A program made the position numbers and the translations under genes. From assembly GCF_002833405.1 (NCBI RefSeq), contig NZ_CP025123.1, forward strand, positions 1 to 64,000: a stretch of DNA of 64,000 nt. The letters are read 5' to 3'. Origin of the DNA: Planococcus sp. MB-3u-03. GTDB lineage: Bacteria; Bacillota; Bacilli; Bacillales_A; Planococcaceae. Under the pieces are notes generated by a model that worked only from the letters and a program-made list of their open reading frames with translations, had not been told where the DNA came from and searched no databases. Below are positions 63,701-64,000 of this stretch, in pieces; the first letter of the stretch is position 1; each line of letters opens with the position of its first letter.

Positions 63701-64000
63701 CGGTATCTGACGGGGCGTTAGAACATTCAGTTACGAAATCGCTGACGGTTCAAAATAGACCGCCACTTGCGAGTTTCAATTGGAATCCAACGACAATCTT
63801 CAATAATACAAAAGTAGATTTTATCAACAACTCTTCGGATGTAGATGAAGACTCGCTTACTTATCAATGGGCTTACCAGGAACCTGAAAGCAGTTCATGG
63901 ATCGACTTCTCAACAGCTGAACAGCCTTCTAGAGTTTTCGATAAGAAGGGACGTTGGAATATTCGATTGACCGTTTCTGATGGATCTTCGACTCATTCTG
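60754..64000 (+). CDS. Large secreted protein with beta-propeller-like and PKD repeats (runs off the window)
   Basis: ATG 60754 behind GTGGGAGG. Signal peptide MKKYFIGFLSVVMVVMLLFEPSKASA, then a region of about 500 residues with GDERGRVYALDPKTMKKINWY typical of PQQ-like beta-propellers, then an Ig-like part and from about residue 730 four or more 90-residue PKD-type repeats. It is open to the last base (1,082 codons here). Probably a surface adhesin or pilus tip protein. Confidence 0.8.
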   Translation, partial: MKKYFIGFLSVVMVVMLLFEPSKASAERVYGNGANSPYADNAGSNNFKDQTVLPPLSDSWTLDPRQTFYSRVPVEQGLVITSYRLLMGSGNAIYGVSNQTGEVSDTEYEVGNPFYQAFPSSYGSVTSNARIADVYGGEGIFFGTSSGFMGRMKGIGLDSTEAQRSFVFSPANANGTSKYYGGAIRHHTATGQYSGTLVRFGEAFASDTKLHHMNSVDMKRDWYYDLDEVPNYAAGDKYSGLISLPSRSDGFMAFSDSPEGRGHGLIWSDSSKYDRTLGEFTVNAPDTRIEYRSGIPKAGAYDETTGTIVAVDRSGRVYFHSKNGVNKVTDFTNPWLYAGDSQTRGYDSVGGVLLHDGSAFMSTKDSSKGAGLGTISKINIANPSISTKTTYVHDAAITTQPIFLSGTLYFGDERGRVYALDPKTMKKINWYRPDESATSTEYTQVGSGEEVLTLVGADNHLFAGTETALEGWKGRPDYVIDAIREVGYGGTSSTLNNKRYNYYSSSIPAIDIRGDFMNIGSFDYSVYTDFGGQNDQKAGIQMKNLDTGQDISIPSSLIRTPFSVEDHKYSTERKNVTESERPYLFQLPSTGVEGQMNFPFTPQEEGKYQVTFSANVDGLQTEFLHSNNTMSSEFDVVDMRVPSMQADKTEYKPGETITFTNSKYQKASYESYRAEIIDSSGNVVYEATDAMFAPTLTTQLSSSGDYRYRISILNRYGDTLSSSYKPLSILNSPPAAEITYDPATIYNDTTVELFSNASDSDGDELTYQWSYQEPRSRIWVDFSTEENPVRDFPIKGLWHLRLIVSDPYASTTVTNEFWVVNRAPVPDFEWNPSTIFKGTTVAFENKSSDLDKDTLTYQWAYQEPGATTWIDLSTAENPSMALDKKGSWNVRLTASDGEESKSVTKVLSVDNRPPVANFDWNPSTIYNDTSVTFTDASSDVDGDTLTHQWAYQEPGTSDWVEFSSEKSPSQVFNKKGDWNIRLTVSDGALEHSVTKSLTVQNRPPLASFNWNPTTIFNNTKVDFINNSSDVDEDSLTYQWAYQEPESSSWIDFSTAEQPSRVFDKKGRWNIRLTVSDGSSTHS
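62944..64000 (+). repeat. PKD-type repeats with a 270-bp period
   Basis: Units start at 62944, 63214, 63484 and 63754, each exactly 270 bases. All carry N-x-PP/AP, W/Y-x-P-x-TI, DxDxLTYQWxYQEP, W-x-x-F/L-S and KKGxWxxRLTxSDG-type blocks. Confidence 0.9.

Overview
The window looks like about 64 kb of a low-GC Gram-positive (Bacillales-type) conjugative plasmid or plasmid-like element. The main evidence is a TubZ/TubR partition locus with upstream iterons, a candidate Rep protein, a Replic_Relax-type protein, a VirD4 coupling ATPase, a Gram-positive VirB-type type IV secretion system (T4SS) and a plasmid-borne sliding clamp. I saw no rRNA, tRNA or CRISPR array. Family names come from motifs read by eye; no search was run.

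Layout. 0-4.2 kb: small unknown genes and two broken genes. 4.3-8.3 kb: XerS-like tyrosine recombinase, EAL (cyclic-di-GMP) protein, a membrane protein and a protein made of homing-endonuclease-associated repeats. 8.3-19.6 kb (minus strand): the T4SS operon, in order VirB2-like pilin, PrgI/VirB3, a TraC/VirB4-N-like protein, VirB4, a giant VirB6-like protein with four C-terminal repeats, and a membrane-anchored transglycosylase/M23 hydrolase. Several of its frames are interrupted. 19.7-23.7 kb: a heavily decayed YobI-like P-loop NTPase gene. 23.7-27.0 kb (minus): Toprim-containing primase-like protein, DUF4258 protein, TadZ-like protein. 27.2-33.1 kb (plus): Rad52-family protein, DnaN, two unknown proteins, then an E2-like protein, a Ub-like/JAB protein and an E1-like ThiF protein (PRTRC-like). 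33.1-36.3 kb (minus): unknown protein, lipoprotein, unknown protein, recombinase-like protein lacking catalytic residues. 36.8-43.4 kb: candidate Rep, a non-coding stretch with hairpins, a coiled-coil pseudogene, a MerR-like protein, iterons, tubZ, tubR, a candidate centromere and a candidate oriT. 43.4-49.7 kb (plus): Replic_Relax protein, VirD4, S1-domain protein, winged-helix protein. 50.0-58.7 kb (plus): a Tad-like pilus operon with TadZ-like proteins, SAF protein, TadA, TadB, TadC, three tandem 54-aa pilin-like genes, TadE-like protein and M23 peptidase. 58.7-64 kb: secreted cell-wall-binding protein and a large PQQ/PKD surface protein that runs off the edge.

Three things stand out. (1) Operons repeatedly begin with a promoter, then an attenuator-like leader whose hairpin starts with RGGAGCACCCY (six copies), or a second leader family (two copies) with a covarying hairpin. 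(2) A Ub-like conjugation cassette follows Rad52 and the sliding clamp. (3) A T4SS and a Tad-like pilus sit on the same element. The 7-mer GGAGCGG is also strikingly frequent on both strands.
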